A stretch of 64,000 nucleotides of DNA from Bacillus sp. V2I10 (GCF_030817055.1 NZ_JAUSYV010000001.1:2876001-2940000); one strand, 5' to 3'. Counted from the stretch's first letter, positions 16,281-25,977 are shown. Translations and numbers: made by a program. Notes: a model not told the origin generated them from the sequence alone.

Positions 16281-17852
16281 TGATTATGAAATGGTGGAAA
16301 TCAAAGATCAAACAAACGCAACCTTCCATTCAAAGTGATACAGAGCTTAAATCTAAGTTTTATCAAGATTCAATCGGTCAAATTACAGGCGATTTCGATG
16401 TGGATCTGGAGCATGTCAAGCAAGAAATCGGTCATAACTCAGATGTGCACTTTCGGGAGTTTAACATAGGGCGCACAGGCATTCGGGCGGCGATCATTTT
16501 TGTCGATGGACTGTCAGATAAAGATCTCATCGACAAACATATTATGAAATCATTGATGCTTAATTTTTGTGAAGAATATAAACAGGAAACTCCTTATGTG
16601 AGAGGTACCTTTTCAAAAGAATTTATTAAAAATCAAGTTCTTTCTATTAGTGAAGTAGAAGAAGTCCATCACATAAAAGCATTGATGACAAAAGTATTAA
16701 CAGGTTTAACAGCCCTTTTGATTGATGGATCATCAGATGTTTTCATTCTTGGTACAACCAAAGCAAACAAACGGAATATTGAAGAGCCAGTATCAGAGGC
16801 ATTGGTCAGAGGTGGTAGGTTTCACTGAAATTTTAAGCGATAATACCGCCCTTTTGCGACGCCATGGTGAAAATGAGAACTTATCATTAACAAAATTCCA
16901 AGTAGGAAAGCGTGCAAAAAAAGAACTGGTCATCGCCTATATGAAAGAGATTGCTGACCCTGAATTAGTAGAAGAGGTCAAGAAAAGAGTTCAGAAAATC
17001 GAAATTGATCATGTACCGGAATCAGGCTATGTAGAGCAACTGATCGAAGATAATTACCTCAGTCCCTTTCCCCAAGTACAGAGTACGGAGCGCCCTGATC
17101 GCGTCATTAGTGCATTGATGGAAGGAAGAGTAGCAATTTTATTAGATGGAACGCCTTTTGCTTTGATCGCCCCAGTTACATTTAGCATGCTGCTGCAATC
17201 GCCAGAAGATTATTATGAACGCTGGATTCCCGGCACGCTCTTTCGTCTGCTGCGTTTTGGAGCAGCTATTGTTACGTTGTTTGCACCTGCTTTGTATATA
17301 TCTTTTATCTCATTTCATCCGGGAATGATTCCTAGTGAGTTAGCCATTTCTATCACAGGGACAAGGGAAGGTGTTCCGTTTCCTTCTTTAATAGAGGCAC
17401 TGCTTATGGAAGTAGCAATCGAAATTTTGCGGGAAGCTGGGCTGCGCTTGCCCAAGCCTATTGGCCCTGCGATGGGGATTGTTGGCGGACTGATCATTGG
17501 TGAAGCGGCGGTACAAGCAGGGATAGTCAGCAATATCATGGTTATCGTAGTAGCAATAACCGCCATTTCCTCCTTTGCCATTCCGAGTTATAGCGCGGGG
17601 ATTCCATTGCGCATTCTTCGCTTTGTAGCCATGTTTAGCGCTGCATTGTTTGGATTGTACGGAGTCATTCTGTTTTTCCTCTTTCTTTGCAGTCATTTGG
17701 TGAAACTGAAGAGTTTTGGCGTACCTTATGCCAGTCCTGCTGTGCCTTATCGATTAAGTGGCTGGAAAGATTTTATGGTTCGCATGCCACTTCAGATGAT
17801 GAAACGTCGTCCGAAGATGATGCATACGAAAGATCAAATTCGTAAAGGATAG
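16280..17852 (+). pseudogene. GerA-family germination receptor A subunit, frameshifted
   Basis: The frame from ATG 16280 covers the N-terminal cytoplasmic domain (ALLIDGSSDVFILGTTKANK) and ends at TGA 16826. The other frame continues from GFTEILSDNTALLRRHG through the membrane domain to 17852. The conserved family motif VRGPREGFTE is reduced to VRGG-GFTE at 16805-16829, so a small deletion removed the P-R-E codons and shifted the frame. The full protein would be about 520 residues, normal for GerAA/GerKA. It should be nonfunctional unless the shift is a sequencing artefact. GerB and GerC genes follow immediately and look intact. Confidence 0.88.
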
Positions 17853-17879
17853 CTTACTTAGAAAGGAAGTGAACCCTAG

Positions 17880-18983
17880 ATGATTCTTAGTCCAAAAGAC
17901 CGAATAACCACTCCGCAAGCAGCTGTTGTCGTCATCAATTTTATCCTCGGATCAGGGATCCTCACTCTGCCCAGGACATCTGTAGAAAAGGTAAAAACAC
18001 CGGATGTTTGGATTACCGTTATTTTAGGCGGACTAATCGCGATGATGGCAGGGGTGATCCTTGTGAAATTAAGCCAACAGTTTCCCGAAAAAACCTTTTA
18101 TCAATATAGTCGAGAAATCGTAGGAAAATGGGTAGGCGGGCTGCTCAGTCTCCTTATTGTATGTTATTTATTAATGACTGCCGGGTTTCAAGTCCGTTCA
18201 ATGGTGGAAGTAACAGGCTTTTATTTACTGGAAGGTACTCCTGCTTGGGCAATCACCATGTCATTTATTTGGGTAGGTCTCTATTTGATCATTGGAGGAA
18301 TCAATCCGATCGCCCGTCTGTTTGAAATAATATTCCCTATTACGGTCATCCTTTTTTTGCTGGTTGTCTTTATGAGTTTCGGAATATTTGAGATAGATAA
18401 TCTCCGTCCGGTATTAGGATTGGGAGTCATACCAGTGCTAAAAGGGGTAAAGACAACGGCTCTCTCGTATACTGGTATTGAAATCATGTTGTTCCTTACG
18501 GCATTTATGAAACATCCGCATAAAGCAGTAAAAGCTGTTGTAGTCGGAACAGCTATACCCTTGGTCTTTTATATAATAATCGTCATTATGGTAATTGGAG
18601 CGTTTTCCGTCGATGGAGTGGTCACAAGAACATGGCCGACCCTTGATCTCATGAGAAGTTTTGAAATCCACGGCCTGATCTTTGAAAGGTTTGAGTCTAT
18701 ATTGCTCGTGATATGGATCATGCAATTATTTGCTTCATTTACCATCTCCTACTATGCGGCTGCTTTGGGGCTGGCTCAACTCTTCAAAAAGAACATTCAT
18801 CCATTTATGTGCGGATTACTTCCAGTTATTTATATCATCTCTATGGTGCCGAAAAATATCAATGACCAATTTAAACTCGGTGATATGATTGGCAATGTCG
18901 CGTTGTATTTATTTGGTTTACTACCGTTGCTACTTCTCATTGTTTCAAGATGGAAGGTGGGAAAGCATGAAGCAAAGCCATAA
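17880..18983 (+). CDS. GerB-family germination receptor permease subunit
   Basis: This 367-residue APC-like membrane protein has about ten helices. It starts MILSPKDRITTPQAAVVVIN with GSGILTLPR in the first helix, characteristic of spore germination permeases (GerAB/GerKB). It sits in the inner membrane of the spore and forms the germinant-binding B subunit. The start is ATG 17880 with AAAGGAAG upstream. Its 3' end overlaps the gerC start by 17 bases. Since the A subunit is broken, this subunit may be orphaned. Confidence 0.92.
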   Translation: MILSPKDRITTPQAAVVVINFILGSGILTLPRTSVEKVKTPDVWITVILGGLIAMMAGVILVKLSQQFPEKTFYQYSREIVGKWVGGLLSLLIVCYLLMTAGFQVRSMVEVTGFYLLEGTPAWAITMSFIWVGLYLIIGGINPIARLFEIIFPITVILFLLVVFMSFGIFEIDNLRPVLGLGVIPVLKGVKTTALSYTGIEIMLFLTAFMKHPHKAVKAVVVGTAIPLVFYIIIVIMVIGAFSVDGVVTRTWPTLDLMRSFEIHGLIFERFESILLVIWIMQLFASFTISYYAAALGLAQLFKKNIHPFMCGLLPVIYIISMVPKNINDQFKLGDMIGNVALYLFGLLPLLLLIVSRWKVGKHEAKP

Positions 18984-20175
18984 CAATGTGCGGTCCCTCA
19001 AGGGTATGCTCTCTGTTCTATTACTCCTGTTTCTTACAGGGTGCTGGAGCAGTCATGAAATTGAAGAGATTGGTTTAAGTGTAGGTTTAGCATTAGATGA
19101 AGGAAAGGAGTCAACAATTGAGCAAGAGCTAAAGGAACAGGGAGGGGGGTATACCAAAAGCGATATCTTAACGTTGACCTATCAATTTGTTAACGCACAA
19201 GGAAAAGGGTCAGGGAGTAATGGGGGAGGAATGCAGCAAAAACCTTATATAAATATTTCTGAAACTGGTGATTCCATCCATCAAATGACTCGTGAATTTT
19301 CATTGAGAAAGGATCGTCCTATGTTCAGCCCACATCTAAAACTTATTGTTATCAATTCGGATCTTGTACGTAAGTATAGTTTGGAACAATTACTTGATCA
19401 ATTCCTCCGTGATAATGAGGTTAGACCAAGCTGTCTTGTGTTCATTAGCAAGGGGCGAGCAAACGAGACGCTAGAATCAAAGGAATTAGGAGAAATTCCA
19501 GCGATTCGTTTAATTGGAATTTCAGATAATGAAGATCGAACAACAAGGATTTTGCCCCCTATGTCACTCGCTAAATTAGAGGGCAAGATGCAATCAGGAT
19601 CCAGTTTTCTTTTGCAAAATGTAATTTCGACGAATGGAGAAGTTAAATTATCAGGAACTGCCGTGATTACAGGTAAGACAAAAAAGCTGCTTGGGTTTTT
19701 GAATGAAGAGGAATTGGATGGTTTAACGTGGATAACTGGAAAGGGAAAAGGCGGTTTGGTGAAAAACTTTGATAAAGAGACAAATCAGCCAATCATTTAC
19801 GAGGTAAAGTCTATGAAAAGCAAAATCACACCTCATATTAATGGGAACAACATCTCTTTTGATGTAAAAATAGAATCAGAAGGGCGTCTTTCTGAAAATT
19901 GGGTGGTTTCGAAGAAAACTTCTGAAAATAAATTTTTAAAAAGCGCTGAAAAAGCTGCTGAAGAAGAAGTAAATCGATTAGTGAATAATGTATTAGAAAT
20001 CATGCAAGGGGATTACCAAGTCGACGTTGCCGGCTTTGGAAACCAATTGAGAATTAAACATCCTAAAGTATGGGAAAAGGTCAAAAAAGATTGGGATCAA
20101 ACATTTAGTGAGGTTCCGATCAAGTACAACGTAAAATTAACTATCACTGAATATGGGGCTTCAGACAGCAATTGA
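18967..20175 (+). CDS. GerC-family germination lipoprotein
   Basis: The true start is ATG 18967, inside the end of gerB and preceded by AAGGTGGG. It gives a signal peptide with the lipobox LTGC (Cys26). The 402-residue Ger(x)C protein is displayed on the outer face of the spore inner membrane as the C subunit of the receptor. It has the usual DRPMFSPHLKLIVINSDLV segment and a C-terminal KEWDQTFSEV-like end (KKDWDQTFSEVPIKYNVKL). A polar glycine-rich insertion near residue 80 is mildly unusual. Confidence 0.92.
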   Translation: MKQSHNNVRSLKGMLSVLLLLFLTGCWSSHEIEEIGLSVGLALDEGKESTIEQELKEQGGGYTKSDILTLTYQFVNAQGKGSGSNGGGMQQKPYINISETGDSIHQMTREFSLRKDRPMFSPHLKLIVINSDLVRKYSLEQLLDQFLRDNEVRPSCLVFISKGRANETLESKELGEIPAIRLIGISDNEDRTTRILPPMSLAKLEGKMQSGSSFLLQNVISTNGEVKLSGTAVITGKTKKLLGFLNEEELDGLTWITGKGKGGLVKNFDKETNQPIIYEVKSMKSKITPHINGNNISFDVKIESEGRLSENWVVSKKTSENKFLKSAEKAAEEEVNRLVNNVLEIMQGDYQVDVAGFGNQLRIKHPKVWEKVKKDWDQTFSEVPIKYNVKLTITEYGASDSN

Positions 20176-20345
20176 ATCCTCGTGTTCAAATTGCTTATAC
20201 AGTTTTGATGACTATTTCTAAAATCAGGAGAAAATCCATCTTAAATATTGTTTATGACTATTCACGAGTATTCAATAAGTAAAACTGGGCAAAAACCGCC
20301 CGATCCTTGTTTAGCGAAATTCCGATAGCTTGTACTCACTTACCA

Positions 20346-20612
20346 TTATGACTGTGCAGCTGTAATCAACGCTATTTTATTAACATCTTCAGCATTGCAA
20401 CCACGTCATAGATCATTAACTGGTTTATTTAAACCTTGTAGGATTGGACCAACTGCTACAAAATCACCTAAACGTTGGGCAATTTTGTAGCCAAAGTTTC
20501 CTGCTTCAAAGCTTGGGAATACAAATACATTTGCATCACCTTTAATCACTGAGCCTGATGCTTACTTTTCAGCTACTGATGGAACAAACGCTGCATCAAA
20601 TTGGAATTCTCA
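20346..20612 (-). pseudogene. pta: pta (phosphate acetyltransferase) C-terminal fragment
   Basis: The minus strand reads FQFDAAFVPSVAEK, a stop, ASGSVIKGDANVFVFPSFEA, then GNFGYKIAQRLGDFVAVGPI and LQGLNKPVNDL, a stop, and RGCNAEDVNKIALITAAQS. This is unmistakably the C-terminal end of phosphotransacetylase. It carries at least two in-frame stops and has no upstream part. It is a decayed partial duplicate; the functional gene presumably lies elsewhere. Confidence 0.85.
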
Positions 20613-20979
20613 GATTTTTTAAGTTTCAGGGAGAATTGGGGTGTTATTATAATTAGAATAACGAATAAGATAGAGGTATCCAAATTGACAAGAAAACATG
20701 AACCGGTTGCATCGGCCAATTAGTCATTGAAAATCATTTTGTAGATGTTTTGGATCAAGCCCATTGAAGAAAGAGCTTTTATTATTTAACGGCTTTATTT
20801 ATATGCCTTCCTAGTTTCTTCAACGATTTAAAATAATATTTTTTCAAACAATTTAATAAGACGTTTTTTCGTCGTTAAAGCAAACATCCAGTAGAATCTA
20901 CTATGGAATCCTTATTAGACTATGGAGAAAGTACATTAACAAAGAGCTATCTCGGTTACTCTTTTTCATTTGCTTTCTT

Positions 20980-21012
20980 AAACAATCGGGCCATTTAATG
21001 GAGTAAGATTCT
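20980..21012. repeat. dispersed repeat, GGGCCATTTAA subtype
   Basis: AAACAATCGGGCCATTTAAT followed by GGAGTAAG closely matches the copies at 12599-12632, 15828-15857 and 33838-33868. Confidence 0.7.
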
Positions 21013-21216
21013 AAAACGAAACTGGATATTTATGTTAATAACGGGTGTGAGATTATGAAGAAATGTACTTAAACTTAAATGCAGGTAAGTCACATAAGTA
21101 AATTATTCGGGGTATAACTCTAAGTTATACCCCTATACCAATTTATCAATTTTAAACGTTGTGTTTTGCAATTATAATTTATTTCATCGAATGTTGATGC
21201 AATTGATTCCGGCCTT

Positions 21217-21317
21217 GTTTTGAAATAATTGGTATTAAGCTATTGGGCAGGATTGTTGAAGAGTGGTTTCAAGAGTTTGATCAACAACCGGGCCAGTTAA
21301 TTGAACAAGGATGTTAG
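21217..21317. repeat. about 100-bp repeat, copy A
   Basis: The segment shares TTGAAATAATTG(G/T)TATTAAG and a 23-base exact block centred on AGAGTGGTTTCAAGAG, then (A/T)CAACC(A/G/T)-CGGGCCAG, with copy B at 32828-32926. It lies in an intergenic stretch and has no coding potential. Confidence 0.75.
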
Positions 21318-21407
21318 TTGCACGTTAAAAACAAACGACGTTAAACAGAAAAAACCGCTCAATTTTTTGAACGGAGAGAATCAAATTAGGTGTGTTAGTA
21401 AATGAAT

Positions 21408-22037
21408 TTAAATTCCTGTTTTTATGCCAAAACCTATTAAAATTAAGCCAGTTGATTTTTGGAATGCCTTCTGGAATTTTGAGTTGTTCAACCATTTTTT
21501 TGCGTAATCAATTAGATAAACAAGAAATAGAAACCACAATACAGCGAGTAAGGTTAGGATGAAGGCTAATACAATCAATTGCTGGTTTACATTTCCGTTT
21601 AAATTGATAAATTGTGGCATGATTGTTATATAAACTAAAACAGTCTTTGGATTAAGAATATTATTAAGTAACGCTTGCATAAAGGAATCTTTATTATGCC
21701 GATTTGAATACTTTGTAGGTGTATTTGCTTGAGCTTGAATTTCTTTTAAAGAAAACACGCTTTTAGCAAAAAAACTTTTTATCCCTAAATAAATTAAGTA
21801 GGCGGCTCCCAAATATTTGATGGTGCTGAAAAGAATGACGGACTTTGCAATGACAACAGATAAGCCAAGGATCGCAATCAGTGTCCAAAACGAAAGTCCC
21901 ATCGCCATTCCAAAAACCGTATAACGTCCGGCTTTTGAACCATAGCTAAGTGTGTTTTTTATAAGTAGCATAGTATCTGCTCCAGGTATGATAACCATCA
22001 TTGCAGCTATTGAGATGTATGTTAGTAAGTTATCCAT
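21408..22037 (-). CDS. LysE/RhtB-family amino acid exporter
   Basis: This 209-residue membrane protein has about six helices and the LysE-family N-terminal motif IIPGADTMLLIKNTLSYGSK. Such proteins export amino acids or their derivatives. It is transcribed divergently from a TrmB-like regulator, with a palindrome between them, so the regulator probably controls it. The start is the ATG at 22035-22037 with AGGAAGGGAG upstream. Confidence 0.87.
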   Translation of the reverse strand: MDNLLTYISIAAMMVIIPGADTMLLIKNTLSYGSKAGRYTVFGMAMGLSFWTLIAILGLSVVIAKSVILFSTIKYLGAAYLIYLGIKSFFAKSVFSLKEIQAQANTPTKYSNRHNKDSFMQALLNNILNPKTVLVYITIMPQFINLNGNVNQQLIVLAFILTLLAVLWFLFLVYLIDYAKKWLNNSKFQKAFQKSTGLILIGFGIKTGI

Positions 22038-22063
22038 ACTATTTCTCCCTTCCTCTCTTTATA

Positions 22064-22083
22064 GTGACTACTTAAGTAACTAC
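22064..22083. promoter_or_regulatory. palindromic operator candidate between LysE and TrmB genes
   Basis: GTGACTACTTAAGTAACTAC is nearly self-complementary about the central TACTTAAGTA. Related half-sites (GTTAC, GTAGCGACTA) recur before the regulator gene. The position between two divergent genes suits a shared operator for the TrmB-like protein. Confidence 0.5.
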
Positions 22084-22178
22084 TCATGTAAGTATATCAG
22101 ATACCCTTGGAAAAAATCAACAGATTTTGCTAAAATATTAGTTACAAAGGTAGCGACTAAGGTTGTATTGGAGGATTT

Positions 22179-23006
22179 ATGAAAGAAAACATTTTAGAAA
22201 CATTAAAAAATCTAAATTTTACCGAATATGAGGCGAAAGCATATCTTACCCTATTGGAAGAATCGCCATTAACCGGTTATGCAGTAGCAAAAAATTCCGG
22301 TGTACCACGTTCAAGAATATATGAAGTTCTGGACAGTCTCGTCATGCGCGGAGATATTCTGGTTAGTCCTGGAAACACACCACAGTATACTCCTGTTCCT
22401 GCAAAGGAGCTAATTAAAAACCGTCGAATGAAAGCAGAAGAGAATTTTGAACTGGCAGAAAAATCATTAGCGGAGTTTGAACGTTCTGCAAATGACCGTG
22501 AAAATATCTGGAATATCACGGGACGCAATGAAATACTCGATAAGGTAAAAGCTTGTATATTGTCTGCTGAAAAAAGAATTCTCTTAGAGATTTGGAAAGA
22601 GGAATTCGAAGAATTGGAGTCTGAACTAAGACAGGCAGCAAATAGAGGGGTCAATGTAACGATTATTGCTTATGGGGAAATCGTCTCTGATTTTGCTAAT
22701 GTTTACCTCCATTATATGGGTCATGAAATTACAGAAGAGTATGGTGGACGATGGCTTGTTATTAGTGGAGATGATTCAGAAGTAGTAGCAGGTATTGTCT
22801 CGCTGGGTAAAGATAGCCGTGCAGCATGGACAATGCATGTAGGTTTAGTAATGCCAATTACAGAAGTCATGATTCATGATTTGTATCTCATGGAAATTAT
22901 GGAGAAACATAGAGAACTTTTAGAGGAAAGTTTTGGAGAAAACCTCATCAATTTACGTCGCAAATTTTCTATCCACCCAGATTTTAAAAAACATTATGTA
23001 AAATAG
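22179..23006 (+). CDS. TrmB-family transcriptional regulator
   Basis: The 275-residue protein has an N-terminal winged helix (NFTEYEAKAYLTLLEESPLT, then RSRIYEVLDSLVMRGDI) typical of TrmB. A coiled-coil linker follows, then a C-terminal effector domain related to phospholipase-D-like sensor domains (ILSAEKRILLEIWKEEFEEL). It binds DNA as a dimer and responds to a small molecule that I cannot name. The start ATG 22179 follows GGAGG. The most likely targets are the divergent LysE exporter and itself. Confidence 0.87.
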   Translation: MKENILETLKNLNFTEYEAKAYLTLLEESPLTGYAVAKNSGVPRSRIYEVLDSLVMRGDILVSPGNTPQYTPVPAKELIKNRRMKAEENFELAEKSLAEFERSANDRENIWNITGRNEILDKVKACILSAEKRILLEIWKEEFEELESELRQAANRGVNVTIIAYGEIVSDFANVYLHYMGHEITEEYGGRWLVISGDDSEVVAGIVSLGKDSRAAWTMHVGLVMPITEVMIHDLYLMEIMEKHRELLEESFGENLINLRRKFSIHPDFKKHYVK

Positions 23007-23038
23007 ATTTGTACTATTCTTGTCTGTTTTATACAACG

Positions 23039-23083
23039 TAATAAGAAAAGCATTACTTCATAGCAAATAATGCTTTTCTTATT
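23039..23083. terminator. hairpin terminator after the TrmB gene
   Basis: AATAAGAAAAGCATTA pairs with TAATGCTTTTCTTATT over about 16 bp, with a 13-base loop. It is directly followed by a copy of the dispersed repeat. Confidence 0.7.
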
Positions 23084-23170
23084 CAACAAACGGGCGCTTT
23101 TCTTCGATAAGACAACATATATGATAGTCAACAATCGGGGGCGATTGCATTATAGGGATCGCTACTTTTG
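23081..23170. repeat. two tandem copies of the dispersed hairpin repeat
   Basis: TTCAACAAACGGGCGCTTTT starts the first copy. TCAACAATCGGGGGCGATTG starts the second, whose GGCGAT pairs with ATCGCT after a loop, ending CTACTTTTG. Confidence 0.75.
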
Positions 23171-23271
23171 TTTAAAAACGAAGAGGGTGACCGAAGAACA
23201 TTTTACATTTATTGGATAGTATCGTTTTTGTTAGTGAAATTATTAACTTTAAGATCAAGAAGGAGAATTTA

Positions 23272-23967
23272 ATGTCGACTTTAAAATTAAATAAGTGGTT
23301 AAGTTTGTTAGTTGCTCTGATTTATTTTCTTTATAATTATAATAATAGTATTTTTGAAGGAGCAAAGCTTTTAGAGTACCTGAATTTAGTTGTGAACTTT
23401 TCAGTGGTATTAATATTATGTGTATGGTTGATTAGTAAATCAAGAGTTGAAAATGTTCTTGACTTGGTTATTTTATCGGGATTTATACTTTATCTTTTCG
23501 TGTTACATTCTTACGTATCTCTTGTTAACGTTTCGTATTATTTTACTCAAGAGTATGTGGGTGATTCATATATAAGTATGCAACAAATAAACTTAATACC
23601 TTTTAAAACTATTTTTAATAATTTATTGGGAACAGTAGTAGCACCTGTAACAATAATTCAAACCGCAGGTAATTTCCTATTGTTACTACCTTTATCGTTT
23701 GCTTTATTAGCATTGAAAATTGTAGCCAGCAAATATAAAGTAGCTCAAACAATACTTGTTATTTCTCTTTTAATTGAGACATTTCAGCTTTTCTTAAATT
23801 TTTCCGTTTCAGGTTATTTGTACTCAGAAGGAGGACACCGTGCAATTGATATTGATGATGTTATATTAAATACTGTAGGAGGTTTAGTAGGAATTATAGT
23901 ATTTATTATTTATAAAAAGGTAGTTTCAAAAAATAACGTCACTACAAATACTTCTACATTTAATTAA
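23272..23967 (+). CDS. VanZ-family membrane protein
   Basis: The start is ATG 23272, seven bases after AAGGAG; an in-frame upstream start has no ribosome site. The 231-residue protein has five or six helices. It carries the VanZ-family motifs NLIPFKTI, GNFLLLLPLSFAL and HRAIDIDDVILNTVGGLVGI. VanZ relatives lower teicoplanin binding or have unknown envelope roles. The gene is isolated, surrounded by repeats, and intact. Confidence 0.87.
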   Translation: MSTLKLNKWLSLLVALIYFLYNYNNSIFEGAKLLEYLNLVVNFSVVLILCVWLISKSRVENVLDLVILSGFILYLFVLHSYVSLVNVSYYFTQEYVGDSYISMQQINLIPFKTIFNNLLGTVVAPVTIIQTAGNFLLLLPLSFALLALKIVASKYKVAQTILVISLLIETFQLFLNFSVSGYLYSEGGHRAIDIDDVILNTVGGLVGIIVFIIYKKVVSKNNVTTNTSTFN

Positions 23968-24113
23968 TTTTTGACAGTTGTGGGAATTTCATAGTATTCC
24001 ATTAAAGTGGGATTTACTTCAATATTTGAGAGAGCTTATACTATCTTGAATTTCGCAACAGAACCACCAATCTCTAAAAACATTGTTAAATAGTAGAGGA
24101 AGCTGTACAAACC

Positions 24114-24142
24114 AAAACCCCTTGAGTCTCAAGAGGTTTTTT
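24114..24142. terminator. intrinsic terminator
   Basis: AAAACCCCTTGAG pairs with CTCAAGAGGTTTT and a T run follows. It lies about 150 bases after the VanZ gene. Confidence 0.7.
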
Positions 24143-24445
24143 AATATTCGTATTTATCGGTTATGCACGTTTTTATACAGGGTTGATCTATCCACGTTGT
24201 CAGCCTTTGCAGAAGCCTGGTGGGCTGAATGAAAATGAGGGTGTTTATGCAAATAGGGGTACCGATTCTAACATAAATACCTTTAAAAACGAAAATAGCA
24301 GGCTTAAGCCTGCTTGTAAAAATGAACGTTTGCAGCTGATGTTTGAGATCCCCAGGTAGGGGTCCCAGACAGCTGTCCTGCAAGCCTAATTACAGGAGGA
24401 ATTATTTTTATAACTGATTTTATAATTTCTATAGAGGATTAGCAG

Positions 24446-24685
24446 ATGCAATGGAAACATTATTTATACTTTTTTACTAGCCGCAAATTTTACAGAATTC
24501 ACTGGTTGAATTGCTGGTACAACACTACTTATTTTATATATGACAAATCTAAAGTCTGCAGGGGTTCATTTCTTTCACCATTAAGCCCTTTTAGATACGA
24601 AGAATTAAAAGATACTCTTTACAGGTGGGATTTGAAATCGTTAATTAATAGTAAGCACTCATTTCCTTACAATAACAAGTTATAG
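24446..24685 (+). pseudogene. possible decayed membrane-transporter N-terminus
   Basis: Removing one T from a run near 24473 converts the frame to HYLYFLLAANFTEFTG, a stop, IAGTTLLILYMTNLKSAGV. That looks like the first two helices of an MFS-type transporter. No later helices can be followed. I treat it as a remnant with low confidence; the unshifted 79-codon frame has no family resemblance. Confidence 0.3.
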
Positions 24686-24709
24686 GAGTCAAATCAATAT
24701 TTTCTTAAG

Positions 24710-24780
24710 CTAAAGGGCGCCTTACTATATATAAGGGTCTTTTTGAATTGGGCCACGATTGCCTGAGTAAGGGCTGTTAA
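24710..24780. repeat. dispersed repeat copies upstream of the GNAT gene
   Basis: TAAAGGGCGCCTTACTATAT and TTGGGCCACGATTGCCTGAG followed by TAAGGGCTGTTAA match two different family subtypes. Confidence 0.55.
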
Positions 24781-24962
24781 AAAACTGACAGGTTTAAAGA
24801 AGGATTTCACGAAACTTAAGGAGAATTGCTCACATTACAACCAGCTTCTTTTAGATGACTTGAAGTAGGAGCAATCTATTGTATAGATCCTTTTTATTTT
24901 ATGGTAGGACATATATTACATGAGTGTGCTAATCAGATGAACAAAAATATGGGGTGTCCGAC

Positions 24963-25742
24963 ATGAATATTTATTTTAAAGAATGTAAACAAAATGATGT
25001 TGAAAATTTAATCCAGGAATATGTAAGGACATTAAGTTCTCCTATTGATTCTTTCTTAGAGGAGCATATTCTCAATTCCGCATTTTATACAGTCAGTTAC
25101 AACGATGAGGATGCAGGGTATTATGCCATTCATAATAATCAGTACCTTACCCAATTTTATTTAAAGTTATCATATTACAAAGAATCCCAAGAAATTTTTA
25201 AAAATGTTCTTAGGAATCATTCAATTCAGTCAATACTGGTTCCAACATGCGATGAACTTTTTTTAAGTTTGGTATTAGACCATGATTATAAGATTGAAAA
25301 ACAAGCTTACTTTTTCCAAGATAACAAAGTAAAAATTGCAAAAGAAAAATTATTTAAAGGTGGGAAATTCAGGGCTGCCGTTCCTAATGATACTCCGCAA
25401 ATAACTGAGGTTTGTCAGGACTTCATAGATAAAGTGGAGGAACGTATTGAAAATAGGGAAATATTCACCTTCACCAAAGGAAATATATTACTTGGAATAG
25501 GGATTATAGAACGAAGTATGTTACTCGACAGATTTGGAAATATTGGCATGTTTACGAATGAACAGTACAGAAAAAATGGAATAGGTAGAACGATAATACA
25601 TCACTTAAAGGAATGGTGTTATGACAATAATCTAAATCCGATTTGTGGTTGTTGGTATTATAACGCTCTCTCAAAACGGACATTAGAAAGTGCTGGTATG
25701 GTCTCTAAAACAAGATTATTAAATATTAAAGTTTTGGTTTGA
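24963..25742 (+). CDS. GNAT-family N-acetyltransferase
   Basis: This 259-residue protein has an N-terminal half with weak GNAT similarity. The C-terminal half carries the acetyl-CoA-binding pattern EQYRKNGIGRTIIHHLKEW and the late SKRTLESAGMVSKTRLLNI. It transfers an acetyl group from acetyl-CoA to an unknown amine. ATG 24963 is preferred over a GTG nine bases upstream because GGGG is spaced correctly. It stands alone and is followed by a nested hairpin and a terminator. Confidence 0.82.
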   Translation: MNIYFKECKQNDVENLIQEYVRTLSSPIDSFLEEHILNSAFYTVSYNDEDAGYYAIHNNQYLTQFYLKLSYYKESQEIFKNVLRNHSIQSILVPTCDELFLSLVLDHDYKIEKQAYFFQDNKVKIAKEKLFKGGKFRAAVPNDTPQITEVCQDFIDKVEERIENREIFTFTKGNILLGIGIIERSMLLDRFGNIGMFTNEQYRKNGIGRTIIHHLKEWCYDNNLNPICGCWYYNALSKRTLESAGMVSKTRLLNIKVLV

Positions 25743-25746
25743 GTTT

Positions 25747-25800
25747 AGTGTCCAGTCTTCGGAGATTAGCCCAGCTTGGGCTGACTTTTGAAGAGACACT
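25747..25800. repeat. nested inverted repeat
   Basis: AGTGTC/GACACT, TCTTC/GAAGA and AGCCCA/TGGGCT are nested in order around one centre, making a 54-base three-tier hairpin right after the GNAT stop. No T run follows, so it is not an ordinary terminator. It could stabilise the mRNA 3' end or be a remnant of a mobile stem-loop. Confidence 0.6.
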
Positions 25801-25898
25801 TACGAATAATGAATCGAAATCAGTTACAGTTATTCAAGAAAAGGGTTGAAGAGATAAAAAAGCTTCAAGTTTGAATAGGGATTTGTCTACGGTCTAAA

Positions 25899-25926
25899 GA
25901 CGTGCTGAGCAGCACGTCATTTTTTT
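25899..25926 (+). terminator. intrinsic terminator
   Basis: GACGTGCT pairs with AGCACGTC across a four-base loop, followed by seven T. It separates the GNAT unit from the two-component operon. Confidence 0.85.
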
Positions 25927-25977
25927 ATCTCTTTAGGAAGAAAGCAAGAGCGAAGTAGATAATTTTTAAAAGGATCA

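Larger units (their letters stand above)
20613..21407. other. non-coding stretch with dispersed repeats
   Basis: I find no gene in about 800 bases. It contains two dispersed repeat copies (20980-21012 and 21217-21317). The sequence AGTTATACCCC pairs with GGGGTATAACT around 21111-21135. The rest looks like degraded, AT-rich former coding sequence. Confidence 0.5.

Noticed and set aside
24141..24383. Minus-strand ORF of 80 codons
   Set aside because: No ribosome site or family resemblance. It overlaps terminator and palindrome sequences (AGCAGGCTTAAGCCTGCT).
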